From: an uncultured Planctomycetaceae bacterium
Lineage (GTDB): Bacteria; Planctomycetota; Planctomycetia; Pirellulales; UBA1268
Length of the DNA: 40,106 bases
Assembly: GCA_913052575.1 (NCBI GenBank)
Contig: CAJXFK010000010.1
Coordinates: forward strand, 1 to 40,106
Reading direction: 5' to 3'
Of this stretch, positions 1 through 8,853 are shown piece after piece; position 1 is the stretch's first letter; each line of letters begins with the position of its first letter. The translations under genes and the position numbers were made by a program. The notes below the pieces were generated by a model. It ran no database searches. It was not told where the DNA came from and saw only the letters and a program-made list of their open reading frames with translations.

Positions 1-934
1 GGTAATACATTCGCCAACCTGAATCTGATTCAGGAAGTACATACACGAGCCTTGCAAGATCACCTGAATCAGAATTATTGTCACCAGTGAAGAGGTTTCC
101 ATAGTCATCGAAAGCAAGCTCCTGTGGATTACGAAGGCCATAGGCAAACTCTTCGAGCCCCGAGCCATCTCGCTCACACCGAAACACAGCACCACAATAT
201 GGACGGTGCAAGTGATTCCCTTCCGGCGTAATCACGTTGTAACCACGGTCTCCAATACTAAAATAAACACGTCCATCGGGGCCAAGCGTAAGCCCATGCA
301 TGTCGTGCCCGCGAAATGCTACCCGGACACCATATCCGCTGTGCAATGTTTTCTTGACGTCAGCAATTCCATTGCCATCAGTGTCTTTCAACAACCACAA
401 ATTCGGAATGCATGTGTAGTAGACATCTCCATTGATTGCCAAAACGCCTGCACCTGTTCCGTCTTCAATCTCATTAAATCCATCGGCAAAAGTAACCACC
501 TTGTCGGCGAACGTATCGTGATCCGTATCAATAAGCAATCGTACGCGATCTTCAAACGCAGAATAGTCATGCACTTTTTCACCAAGATGTTTACGAAACA
601 TTGCCAACCGATCGGCAACACTCTGCGCTGCAAGATCATCTTCAAGCCATACGAGATGTTTCCGATTATCTTCGACTCCTTTGCCTTGGCGAAATGTTTC
701 ACAGACAAACACTTGCCCCATCTCGTCAATTGAGAAAGCAACAGGATTCGCAACCAGTGACTCATCTGCAAAGACGTCCATATGCATACCAGGAGGCAAC
801 TGAACAATTTCTGCGATTGCTATTCCGTCGCCTGATTCACTGCCTTCTGCAGTTTTCCCTTCGCACCAAAATGACAGAATGAAAACGAGCAACAAAAGAA
901 TCGAAGAGGGCAGAACGCCTGTATGATATTTCAT
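1..934 (-). CDS. PVC-type membrane-bound dehydrogenase, N-terminal part (truncated by window edge)
   Basis: Reading the minus strand from an ATG at 934 gives an uninterrupted frame of 311 codons that runs off the left edge, so the C-terminus is missing. It opens with a signal peptide (hydrophobic residues about 9-22, then a WCEG stretch). The mature part matches the N-terminal domain of the large Planctomycetes/Verrucomicrobia putative membrane-bound dehydrogenases: PPGMHMDVFADESLVANP, the CETFRQGKGVEDNR block, RVRLLIDTDHDTFADK, then GHDMHGLTLGPDGRVYFSIG and GLRNPQELAFDDYGNLFTGD. These are beta-propeller (glucose/sorbosone dehydrogenase-like) blades, and full-length members often carry a C-terminal c-type haem domain that would lie outside the window. 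The substrate is unknown. It lies 173 bp downstream of the RND efflux gene on the same strand; a functional link is not evident. Confidence 0.85.
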   Translation of the reverse strand, partial: MKYHTGVLPSSILLLLVFILSFWCEGKTAEGSESGDGIAIAEIVQLPPGMHMDVFADESLVANPVAFSIDEMGQVFVCETFRQGKGVEDNRKHLVWLEDDLAAQSVADRLAMFRKHLGEKVHDYSAFEDRVRLLIDTDHDTFADKVVTFADGFNEIEDGTGAGVLAINGDVYYTCIPNLWLLKDTDGNGIADVKKTLHSGYGVRVAFRGHDMHGLTLGPDGRVYFSIGDRGYNVITPEGNHLHRPYCGAVFRCERDGSGLEEFAYGLRNPQELAFDDYGNLFTGDNNSDSGDLARLVYVLPESDSGWRMYY

Positions 935-1107
935 CTCAATATGGTTTATGTCGAGGGACGGATAGGAGTCGCACTATGAAAACACACCGTCCAAAGTTTA
1001 CCAATGAAGATTCCTAGAAAAAATCGCCACCCTAACCTTGACTGTTTTCAGCCTCATTGCCTCCCAGGCGCCTGCGCCTTGTTCCAAAAACAAGCCTCCT
1101 TACAAAG
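935..1107. other. Intergenic region with stacked hairpins after the RND gene
   Basis: Just past the stop of the RND efflux gene (minus strand) lie two adjacent inverted repeats: CTTGTT/AACAAG at 1078-1083 and 1089-1094, and AGGCGC/GCGCCT at 1066-1071 and 1074-1079. They share bases 1078-1079, so they may be alternatives. They could terminate the efflux operon, but neither is followed by a clear U-run. The rest should hold the promoter of the dehydrogenase; no strong promoter box stands out. Confidence 0.3.
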
Positions 1108-4100
1108 CTACCGTGAGGATGCCGCTAAGACATCAGTTCCGGCTTTTCCTATTGCTTTTTCTGCATCTCGCATACCGAAGCACCAGAACAAGGCCGGGTG
1201 TACAAAGAAATCAAGAATAGTCGAACTGATCAGGCCACCAAGAATGACTGTTGCCACTGGATAGAGAATTTCCTTCCCTGGTTCACCTGCAACCAAAACA
1301 AGTGGCACCAACGCGATACCCGCAGTGAGCGTCGTCATCAGCATCGGTGCAACCCGCTCTTTCCCTGCCCGCTCTATCATATCTCGAGTAAAACCTTCTC
1401 CTTCATGTCGAACGAGATGAAGATAATGAGCTATCAGGAGTATTCCGTTCCTCGAAGCAATTCCACAGAGTGATATGAAGCCAACCATACTTGCAATAGT
1501 CAATGACTGGTTTGTGAGTACGAGTGCACCAATAGCTCCAATAGCTGCCATAGGTAATGCCGCAAGTACCTGCAGAGAAAGATTTACAGAGTGAAACAAT
1601 GTATAGAGAAGTACGAACATTCCACCCAGCGACACCAGGCTTAACAAAGCAATCATCCTTGTTGCTTGCCTCTGGCTCTCAAACTGGCCTCCGTATTCAA
1701 GGAAGGACCCCGGGGGCAGTCCGGTCTCAATTAGTTTAAGCCGCTTCTGTATCTCTCGAACCACCCCATCAAGGTCACGCCCGACCGTGTTACATTGAAT
1801 AACGATACGCCGCCTCGCATTTTCTCGGTTAATCGTATTCGGCCCACTACCTTCCCTAATAACAGCAACAGCATCGAGCGGGACTCGCCCACCCGTTGGC
1901 AGATTAATTGACAAGTCCCCCAGCTTTTCAACATCGACTCGATACGGTTCATCCATCCGTACAATAAGATCAAACACACGCTGACGATCAACTATTTGTG
2001 ACACGGTTCTGCCGTACATTGCTGTCTGTATAAACTCATTGACTGTTTCAACCGTAAGGCCATACTGCACAAGTTTTTCTCGATTGATCTGAATCTTGAG
2101 TTGAGGTAGTTCCGTTTGCTGCTCTACTAAAAGATCAGTAACACCGGGCACATCAGCAATTGCCTCTTTTATCTGCTCGGCGTTTTTCCGTAATAAAACA
2201 AGATCGTCTCCATAAAGCTTAATGCCCACCTGTGCTTTTACTCCTGAAAGCATGTGGCTGATGAGGTGTGAGAGAGGCTGTTCAACTGATGCAATAACGC
2301 CTGGGACATTCTCAACCTTTTCTCTGATATCCTGAATTGATTGCTCACGACTGCGGCTCGCAGTCGGATCTAAACACACAAGGATCTCTGATGTATTCAC
2401 TCCTTCCGCGTGCTCGTCCATTTCTGCCCTACCTGTCCGGCGACTAACGTTCAAAACGCCTTCAACTGTTCCAATACGTTCATCAACCATCGCATTGATT
2501 GCATTTGATGTGGTGAGCGATGTTCCTGGGGGCAAAAACACATTGACCTGAACACTACCTTCGTTGAAGGGAGGTAAGAAATCTCTCCCGAGCCGCGCAA
2601 GGGTCACAATACTAGCTACACAACATCCAGCTACCACCACTAAGACAATTGCTGGATACCGAATACTGAAACGATTCGCCCACCCTACTAACGATTGGGA
2701 AACATTAAGAACAAAGCTTTTGCGATATTTTCGAGAACCAGTTGAACCAGGCAACAACCAGTACGACAGAACAGGCGTGACCGTTAAGGAGACGACAAGA
2801 GATGCAAGGATAGAAATAATATAAGCCAAGCCGAGGGGCATAAATAATTTCCCTTCAATTCCCCCGAGTGCAAAGAGTGGAACAAAAACAAGAACGACAA
2901 GAGCTGTACTAAAGACAATAGAACTTCGGACTTCCCGACTTGCTTCATAAACAACACGAAGGATTGGATGCGGTACTGCCCGTTGACTATTTTCACGAAG
3001 GCGTCGAAAAATATTTTCGACATCGACAATCGCATCATCAACAAGTTCACCTACTGCAACAGCTAATCCGCCCAAAGTCATCGTGTTAATCGACATACCA
3101 AGAACCTGAAAGACGATGGCCGTGATCATGATCGATAGGGGTATTGCCGTAAGCGTGATAAATGTCACACGAACATTGAGAAGAAATAAGAACAAAACAA
3201 CAATTACAAGCAAGACACCGTCTCGTAATGCCTCGATTACATTTGAAATACTTAAATCAATAAATGTTTTTTGTTGATAAAGATCTGGGGTGATTCGAAT
3301 ATCAGCCGGGAGAGACTGACTGATACTTTCGATTGCACTAAGGACATCCTCGGTCAAACGACGAGTATCAGCACCTGGTTGCTTTGAAACAACTACAAGA
3401 ACGGCTGGCTTTCCATTGACAGCCGCATCACCTCTTTTTAATTGCGCCCCCTCTACAACTCGAGCCACCTGCCCCAAGACCACCGGGCGGTCCTCCCTTG
3501 CCTTCACTACAACAGCCTTCAAATCATTTACTGTTTTGATTCGGCCTAATGCGCGAACCAGCAGCTCATTCCCGGCTCGCTCGAGATAGCCACCAGTAGC
3601 ATTTGAATTGCTGGCTCGGACGGCCTGCTCAACATCATGAAGTGAGACTCCGTATTGCAACATCAAATCAGGATTAACCAAAACCTGAAACTGTTTGCGA
3701 CCACCACCCATGGTGATAACTTGCGCAACTCCTGGCACGGTCAACAAACGCTGACGAACAACCCAATCTGCGAATGTTCGTAGGTCAATAGGAGCCGTTT
3801 TGCCATGAACACTTTCGATGCCAATATGCATAACCTGCCCCATGATCGAAGAGATCGGCGCAATATGAGGACGCATTCCTTTCGGCAGTCGCTCTTGCGC
3901 TGATCCAATCTTCTCGGCAACAATCTGACGATTGACATAAATATCTGAGCCCCATTCAAATTCAACCCAAATGACAGAAAGACCAATACCTGAGGAACTT
4001 CGTACTGTCTGAACACCGCTCGCCCCGGTTAAAACTGCCTCAAGCGGTACGGTCACAAGCATCTCTACTTCCTCAGGAGCGAGCCCGCTTGCCTCTGTCA

Positions 4101-4248
4101 GTATTGTTACTCGTGGCCGATCAAGATCCGGGAAGATATCGATCGGAAGGTTACGCCAAGCCAAGCCACCATAAAAAAGAATTGCTAAAGCAGAGACGGA
4201 TGTTAAAACCCGATAGCGAAGTGCAGCTCGTATAACAGCATCAAGCAT
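1108..4248 (-). CDS. Heavy-metal efflux RND pump, inner-membrane subunit (CusA/CzcA family)
   Basis: A 1046-residue protein, the normal size for an RND permease. It starts MLDAVIRAALRYRVLTSVSA with the first transmembrane helix, followed by the LPIDIFPDLDRPRVTI segment that marks heavy-metal exporters. The TM4 proton-relay region GELVDDAIVDVENIFRRL (about residues 399-416) has the acidic residues and VEN signature of the CzcA/CusA (HME) subgroup. A second large periplasmic loop and a second block of TM helices (about 860-1030) complete the duplicated RND fold. It should export metal cations by proton antiport. The gene lies 32 bp downstream of the adaptor, in the same operon; no outer-membrane channel gene is present in the window. 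The exact metal cannot be read from the sequence. The ATG at 4248 has an AAGGGA ribosome-binding site. Confidence 0.93.
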   Translation of the reverse strand: MLDAVIRAALRYRVLTSVSALAILFYGGLAWRNLPIDIFPDLDRPRVTILTEASGLAPEEVEMLVTVPLEAVLTGASGVQTVRSSSGIGLSVIWVEFEWGSDIYVNRQIVAEKIGSAQERLPKGMRPHIAPISSIMGQVMHIGIESVHGKTAPIDLRTFADWVVRQRLLTVPGVAQVITMGGGRKQFQVLVNPDLMLQYGVSLHDVEQAVRASNSNATGGYLERAGNELLVRALGRIKTVNDLKAVVVKAREDRPVVLGQVARVVEGAQLKRGDAAVNGKPAVLVVVSKQPGADTRRLTEDVLSAIESISQSLPADIRITPDLYQQKTFIDLSISNVIEALRDGVLLVIVVLFLFLLNVRVTFITLTAIPLSIMITAIVFQVLGMSINTMTLGGLAVAVGELVDDAIVDVENIFRRLRENSQRAVPHPILRVVYEASREVRSSIVFSTALVVLVFVPLFALGGIEGKLFMPLGLAYIISILASLVVSLTVTPVLSYWLLPGSTGSRKYRKSFVLNVSQSLVGWANRFSIRYPAIVLVVVAGCCVASIVTLARLGRDFLPPFNEGSVQVNVFLPPGTSLTTSNAINAMVDERIGTVEGVLNVSRRTGRAEMDEHAEGVNTSEILVCLDPTASRSREQSIQDIREKVENVPGVIASVEQPLSHLISHMLSGVKAQVGIKLYGDDLVLLRKNAEQIKEAIADVPGVTDLLVEQQTELPQLKIQINREKLVQYGLTVETVNEFIQTAMYGRTVSQIVDRQRVFDLIVRMDEPYRVDVEKLGDLSINLPTGGRVPLDAVAVIREGSGPNTINRENARRRIVIQCNTVGRDLDGVVREIQKRLKLIETGLPPGSFLEYGGQFESQRQATRMIALLSLVSLGGMFVLLYTLFHSVNLSLQVLAALPMAAIGAIGALVLTNQSLTIASMVGFISLCGIASRNGILLIAHYLHLVRHEGEGFTRDMIERAGKERVAPMLMTTLTAGIALVPLVLVAGEPGKEILYPVATVILGGLISSTILDFFVHPALFWCFGMRDAEKAIGKAGTDVLAASSR

Positions 4249-4280
4249 GACATTCCCTTGTGCAGAGACAGGTAGCAGGT

Positions 4281-5801
4281 TTAGTGGGTATGCCCTAAAT
4301 GATGATCAGCAGTCGTTCCTGATTGACTCTTCAATGCGAATTGCAGCTGCTGTGCAGCGGTGAGAGCAATAATGTCGCCCGGGTGGATTGACCCGTCATT
4401 CGCAAGAACAACAGATTTTGGATCACGAAATTCAACCTCAACAGCTTGTTGATGGAAGTGATCCCCGTCTGCAATAAAGACGTAGTGTTCGACACCATCT
4501 TCAGCCACAGCAGTGGCTGGCACAACCATCCGGTCCGGCCACTCCTCAATTGGAACTCGCAGTCGCACTCTTTGGCCGGGGCGATATCGCCAATTCAGTA
4601 TTTCCGAACTCAGTTTACCGGCCGGACCAGATAACTTTTCATTCGGAAGCGACACAAAAAAGTGCAATGTTCTCGCTTCTGCATCAACCTCACTAGAAAG
4701 GTAGTCTATTGTAAGTCCCGGAATGTCCCTAGATTCTCCAGACGCGGTCTCAAGCATCGCAACGACGGGCCTGCCCTCTGAAGCAGCTTCACTAATTTCA
4801 ATCGCATCCTTTTCAAAAGCCTCAGCATCAATCATTAATGTTCGATGATCTACTAACACGGCAAGCGTCACGCCGGTTTCAACATATTGGCCACGCTCGA
4901 CATCGAGTTGCTGTAGCAAAAGCGTGGGCTGGCCTTCAGCATCATCTACAACAAGTTCATCCTCATGAGGCGCCCGGACTATGACCGTGCCCAGAAGAGT
5001 GCGACTTTCCTGAATTGTCTTCACTTGAGATTCAGAAAGTCCATGTAACAGCAATGCCTGCCTCTGAGCACGTTGCCGACCCTCCAGTTTTTGCAATTCA
5101 TATTGCTGGTCAAGGATTCTCTTTTTTGCAATGAGTCCCTCTGTATTAATGCTCTCAAGCCGACGAAGTTCTCTTTGAATAACATCAAGTGCCTCCGAAG
5201 TAGCAAGCAAATCAACTTGTGACTGTACAAGTTCTTCATGAGTGAGTCGAAGTTCAAAAAGTGGATCACCTGGTGAGACTGACCCTCCAGGTGTTTGATA
5301 GACCTGTGTGACATAACCGGTAATTGGAGCAATTACTGTGTACTGAGATCGACCAGGCTTCTCAACAATAATGCCTGGCACAATGACGGGTCGGCTGTAG
5401 GACTTGACGACTACTGGTCCTTCACGTAGTCCGATACCATTTCTCGCTTGCGACGATAAAGAAACTTCAACTTTATCTCCATGATCTCCATGATCTCCAT
5501 GATCTCCATGATCTCCATGATCTCCGTGACCTCCGTGACCTCCGTGACCGTGGTCTCCGTGACCGTGGTCTCCGTGACCATGACCTCCACTCTTGGGGTG
5601 AACATCGCCATGAATATCATGGATTGTTTGAGAACGTGTTTCCTGAGCACTCTCCGATTTTAAGTCATACGGAAATAGGCTGGCCACGATCGTTGTGCGA
5701 AAACGAGAAGGTGATACCAGAAACAATCCAAAAAGAATGACTACTAAAAGTAGACTTATAAAAACACCAGCAACAAAACCTACCCACCTGCGATCGAGCA
5801 T
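4281..5801 (-). CDS. RND efflux periplasmic adaptor (CusB/CzcB-like) with a His-rich repeat
   Basis: A 506-residue membrane-fusion protein. Residues about 8-30 form an N-terminal membrane anchor. Residues about 71-109 are a low-complexity tract of GHG/GDH triplets with a histidine at nearly every third position. The rest is a standard adaptor: a lipoyl/barrel-sandwich half (IVEKPGRSQYTVIAPITGYV), a coiled-coil hairpin (about 190-260), the second half (SQSGTTADHH at the extreme end is again His-rich) and beta-barrel domains with RPGQRVRLRVPIEEWPDRMV. Adaptors link the RND pump to an outer-membrane duct and may hand metal to the pump; His-rich stretches in this family bind Zn, Co, Ni or Cu. First gene of the efflux operon. 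The repeat makes the tract prone to length variation without frame loss. Confidence 0.9.
   Translation of the reverse strand: MLDRRWVGFVAGVFISLLLVVILFGLFLVSPSRFRTTIVASLFPYDLKSESAQETRSQTIHDIHGDVHPKSGGHGHGDHGHGDHGHGGHGGHGDHGDHGDHGDHGDHGDKVEVSLSSQARNGIGLREGPVVVKSYSRPVIVPGIIVEKPGRSQYTVIAPITGYVTQVYQTPGGSVSPGDPLFELRLTHEELVQSQVDLLATSEALDVIQRELRRLESINTEGLIAKKRILDQQYELQKLEGRQRAQRQALLLHGLSESQVKTIQESRTLLGTVIVRAPHEDELVVDDAEGQPTLLLQQLDVERGQYVETGVTLAVLVDHRTLMIDAEAFEKDAIEISEAASEGRPVVAMLETASGESRDIPGLTIDYLSSEVDAEARTLHFFVSLPNEKLSGPAGKLSSEILNWRYRPGQRVRLRVPIEEWPDRMVVPATAVAEDGVEHYVFIADGDHFHQQAVEVEFRDPKSVVLANDGSIHPGDIIALTAAQQLQFALKSQSGTTADHHLGHTH
5475..5591 (-). repeat. 9-bp tandem repeat array inside the adaptor gene
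   Basis: On the plus strand the unit ATCTCCATG occurs five times head to tail at 5475-5519, followed by variants (TCTCCGTG, ACCTCCGTG, GTCTCCGTG) interspersed with 6-bp ACCGTG or ACCATG units up to about 5591. All units are multiples of three, so they encode Gly-Asp-His / Gly-His-Gly blocks without shifting frame. The five identical units indicate recent slippage expansion; the variant end looks older. Confidence 0.9.
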
Positions 5802-6014
5802 TACTGAAAACTTTCCTACCTTCTATTATGTCAAAAAACTTAAATCCTATCATATGGTTCGATAAACGAATCCAACGATCGTATCCAATACCCCGGCCTG
5901 CCGCCTAAACTGAAGATGCACGGGGGTGCTCTTCTAGCACAATGCGAACTCAATGAATCCGTTTTGTAAGGCAAAAATCTTCGCCACAGCGTTCATCATA
6001 CGCATTCTGTTTTC
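5802..6014. promoter_or_regulatory. Upstream region of the efflux operon
   Basis: This 213-bp gap must contain the efflux operon promoter (minus strand, reading toward 5801) and the 3' end of the pseudopilin transcript. A short inverted repeat GTGCT/AGCAC with a 5-base loop lies at 5925-5939 and could help terminate the pseudopilin mRNA. No recognisable metal-sensor operator (for example a long MerR-type dyad) was seen. Confidence 0.3.
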
Positions 6015-6986
6015 TTACCCGCTACTTCCTGCCACTTCTTCTGACGCACGCGTCAGTAATGCCAAGACAATGTGGTTTTCTGTACTAGCAGCCAAATACC
6101 GTACCGAACCATCGCATAGCACAATATTTACTCCACCGGGATGGTCAGAAAACATGGGTACATTAGGCCCTGCCTCCCAGACTTTTGCTGGTGGTGGATT
6201 GATCAGTGAAACATTTCGGTGCGCATGGCCAACATAATTACAATTTAGCCCTGATGCCCACACGCCTCTGGCCTGCCCACCACCTAAGCCAACACCAGAC
6301 CATTCAAAAATCAGAATTGTCTTGGAAAGCCCATCCGTAATCCATCGGTAGGGAACGCCCTCACTCAAACCACTGACCTCACGAAGCAAGAGCACCCCAG
6401 TATTGGAGGGATAGGGATGCCCGTGGTGATCAGAATAGTGTGCTTCGTTTGGATTTACACCGGCGTTCCCAGAGTAGTCGATACAAGCCATTCCATAATA
6501 ATCACCCGATTCATTGATTATGTCATTGTGACGAGATGACTCTTCTCGAGAAACGCTCGGGCAAAGATATTGTCGTATCTTCGTTGTTGTTGCTTTGTGA
6601 TTTACTTGGGAACGAAAATCTGCATTCAAGAACAGACGAGTGTCGTGTGTCACACGATCGGCGTCTGTGACTGGTGCCCACGTAGCCTGACGATCAACAT
6701 GATCCATAAACTCAAGAAAAAAACTACTCCATGAAACGGTTTTAAAATTTCTTTTCTGAATTCGTCCAGGTGGGAGGCGATCCCGATGCGCTGAAGCAAA
6801 CTGAGCAGTGGCCAGACCAATCTGCTTAAGATTGTTTTGACACGAAAGACGTCTCCCAGTTTCACGTACTCGCTGAACGACAGGCAACAGAAGTCCTACA
6901 AGAAGTACGACGACGGCAGCGGCTACAAGAAGTTCTATGACCGAGAATCCTGCCCATCTTTTCTGCTGTGTAGAAACCAAAAGCAT
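6015..6986 (-). CDS. DUF1559 pseudopilin (type II secretion/type IV pilin-like)
   Basis: A 323-residue protein with a type III prepilin signal: a basic leader, then the cleavage site G13|FSVIELLVAAAVVVLL, with glutamate at +5 of the mature protein and a hydrophobic helix. RETGRRLSCQNNLKQIGLA follows, typical of the DUF1559 (SBP_bac_10) family. Near the C-terminus the H-x9-DG signature is present as DHPGGVNIVLCDGSVRYL. Hundreds of paralogues occur per planctomycete genome; they are thought to be processed by a prepilin peptidase and exposed at the cell surface or periplasm, but their role is not established. The ATG at 6986 is preceded by a GGGGGG tract at suitable spacing. It appears to be a single gene, divergent from the porin gene. 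Confidence 0.93.
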   Translation of the reverse strand: MLLVSTQQKRWAGFSVIELLVAAAVVVLLVGLLLPVVQRVRETGRRLSCQNNLKQIGLATAQFASAHRDRLPPGRIQKRNFKTVSWSSFFLEFMDHVDRQATWAPVTDADRVTHDTRLFLNADFRSQVNHKATTTKIRQYLCPSVSREESSRHNDIINESGDYYGMACIDYSGNAGVNPNEAHYSDHHGHPYPSNTGVLLLREVSGLSEGVPYRWITDGLSKTILIFEWSGVGLGGGQARGVWASGLNCNYVGHAHRNVSLINPPPAKVWEAGPNVPMFSDHPGGVNIVLCDGSVRYLAASTENHIVLALLTRASEEVAGSSG

Positions 6987-7242
6987 TTTACATCCCCCCT
7001 AGTCTTTACGCAGCGTTCAATGAACAGGTTCGGCTTCACATGCACGATCAAAGCTATGCACAGTTCGTGAGAATGATTACGAATTCATTGTTTCCTGCAT
7101 TACGGGTGACCGTATCTGCCTTATTTCGCCCAGATTCATCCGTTGCCTGAACAATCCGAAAAACCCTCAGAATCTATACATTCTGTGTCGATTTCCTAAT
7201 TAGATGCCTCGGGGTTAGAAACTCCTGATCAATCTCCAGTTC
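6987..7242. promoter_or_regulatory. Divergent promoter region between pseudopilin and porin
   Basis: A 256-bp gap between divergent genes, so it should carry both promoters. I see no strong consensus boxes, no operator-like palindrome, and no clear ribosome-binding site in front of the porin start at 7243. Confidence 0.3.
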
Positions 7243-8853
7243 ATGCGTACTTCCAGAAACCGAGAACCTGTTCGGATAGAAAACGTCTGCCATGCGCACG
7301 TGCGTTTTGGACGTCTGTGTGCACTCACTGTAATTCTTGCAGCTCTGAACTCACAACCAGTGTGGGCAGAAACCTCGGGCCTCTCATTACCCATCGCCTC
7401 GTATCAAGATAATGCCGAATACGAAACCATTCCACCGCCCGAACCACGTACGTATACTGCCGAGGACGACTTGCGATCGGCTATTCGCTCTGATCCTGAA
7501 TTAGCCGCGGTTGTTCGCGAGGAAGCTGAAATGATGCTTGCCGCTCAACTCAGTGGCATCCCACGACCTCGATACATCCCGGCTACCTCACTTGTAGATT
7601 TAAAGGGCCTTGAGGTTTACGCATCGAGAAATCGTCAATCATTTCCATTCTCTTTTTATCTCAATGGTTTCGTCCAGGTCCGTTGGTTTGAGTTCGCACG
7701 TTCCGTGACAAGTTGGACAGCAAGTGGGCCTATAAAAGGAATTCCTGGCGCACCCACTGCACCTACGCAATACCCTGTCAGTAATATTAATGTTTTTGAA
7801 ATTAATAGATTTTTCCTTACCTCAGAGGGTTATGTTACGGATGAACGCCTGCGTTACTCAATTACCCTCTTTGGAACAACGAATAACGGAAACAACTCTG
7901 CTATTGCACCGCTCGGTTTTGCAGGCTGGAAATTCAACGATCAAGTCATGATGCTCGGAGGAGTCTCCTTTGTCGCAGCAACCAGAGAGTGGGGAACCTC
8001 GAGTCGCTGGGTCCAGGGTATCGACCGTAGCATGGCGAATACATTCTTTCGACCGTCTTACTCCCCTGGGTTTGAATTCAAAGGAAAACTCCTTGATGGT
8101 GAATTTCGCTATCGTGGAGGAGTATGGAACGGCATTGATGGATCGCGTGCAGGTGTGAATCGATCGGGTACTGCAATGGCATGGGCAGGAATTGTTACAT
8201 GGGAACCTCTTGGAGCGTATGGCCCCTACTACTCCGATATGGAGATCCACCGTGAGCCCGTATTACGCCTCGGCTGCAGCGGAATGCATGCGCTGACACC
8301 AACCAGCCAACAAAGTCAGGCGTTCTCAAACCCTGAAGATACACTCGTCCGTCTCAGCAATGGCACACCAATTTCTGCCCCAGGCGCAATTCAAGCACGG
8401 ACCGTGATCACAAAAGTTCGTGTCCAACTTGCTACTGTTGACATTGGATGGAAATACAAAGGCACCGCAGTAAATTTTGAATACTATTTCAGACAACTTG
8501 ATGACTACACCGGACAAGACATACCGCCTGTAACAGTACCCCCGACACCACCAACACCCGTACCGGTCCGAGCTCCGAGCATCTTCCAGCAGGGAGGGGC
8601 CGGGAGTGTCTCTTTCTGTCTCATTCCACAAAGATTAGGTATTTACGGCCGCTCCGGCGGTGTGACTGGTCCCAATGGAAGCGGTCAAGAATACGGAGGA
8701 GGATTCAACTTCTACCCAAAGAACAATCGTCAGACAAAGTTCACTTTTGAAACTCTTTATTACAATCGTAGCCCTGCCAACAACGCTCTGTATCCTTATC
8801 GCGCAGGCTACAGTGGTACGGCTATCCAAACCCAGATGCTAGTCATGTGGTAA
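7243..8853 (+). CDS. Outer-membrane porin, phosphate-selective porin O/P-like
   Basis: A 536-residue predicted beta-barrel. Residues 1-42 form a long signal peptide (Arg-rich start, then LCALTVILAALNSQPVWA). A helical segment follows (DDLRSAIRSDPELAAVVREEAEMM), then alternating amphipathic strands rich in aromatics (FYLNGFVQVRWFEFARSV; FEINRFFLTSEGYV; RLRYSITLFGTTNNG) and a C-terminal strand ending in LVMW, the terminal aromatic expected for BAM-assembled porins. The strand order resembles OprO/OprP-type porins of planctomycetes. A Pro/Val-rich stretch (PPVTVPPTPPTPVPVRAP, about residues 427-444) probably sits in an extracellular loop. It is not a TolC-type channel and therefore does not complete the nearby efflux system. 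Substrate unknown. Confidence 0.72.
   Translation: MRTSRNREPVRIENVCHAHVRFGRLCALTVILAALNSQPVWAETSGLSLPIASYQDNAEYETIPPPEPRTYTAEDDLRSAIRSDPELAAVVREEAEMMLAAQLSGIPRPRYIPATSLVDLKGLEVYASRNRQSFPFSFYLNGFVQVRWFEFARSVTSWTASGPIKGIPGAPTAPTQYPVSNINVFEINRFFLTSEGYVTDERLRYSITLFGTTNNGNNSAIAPLGFAGWKFNDQVMMLGGVSFVAATREWGTSSRWVQGIDRSMANTFFRPSYSPGFEFKGKLLDGEFRYRGGVWNGIDGSRAGVNRSGTAMAWAGIVTWEPLGAYGPYYSDMEIHREPVLRLGCSGMHALTPTSQQSQAFSNPEDTLVRLSNGTPISAPGAIQARTVITKVRVQLATVDIGWKYKGTAVNFEYYFRQLDDYTGQDIPPVTVPPTPPTPVPVRAPSIFQQGGAGSVSFCLIPQRLGIYGRSGGVTGPNGSGQEYGGGFNFYPKNNRQTKFTFETLYYNRSPANNALYPYRAGYSGTAIQTQMLVMW

Noticed and set aside
206-733. Plus-strand frame of 175 codons at the left edge
   Set aside because: It is antisense to the PVC dehydrogenase gene, whose minus-strand frame has clear family motifs.
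5475-5591. CRISPR-like regular repeat
   Set aside because: Units are 9 bp without spacers and encode Gly/His/Asp in frame, so this is a coding tandem repeat.
7243-8853. Porin as the missing TolC-like channel of the efflux system
   Set aside because: It lacks the coiled-coil alpha-barrel repeats of TolC proteins and looks like a 16-strand-type porin on the opposite strand.
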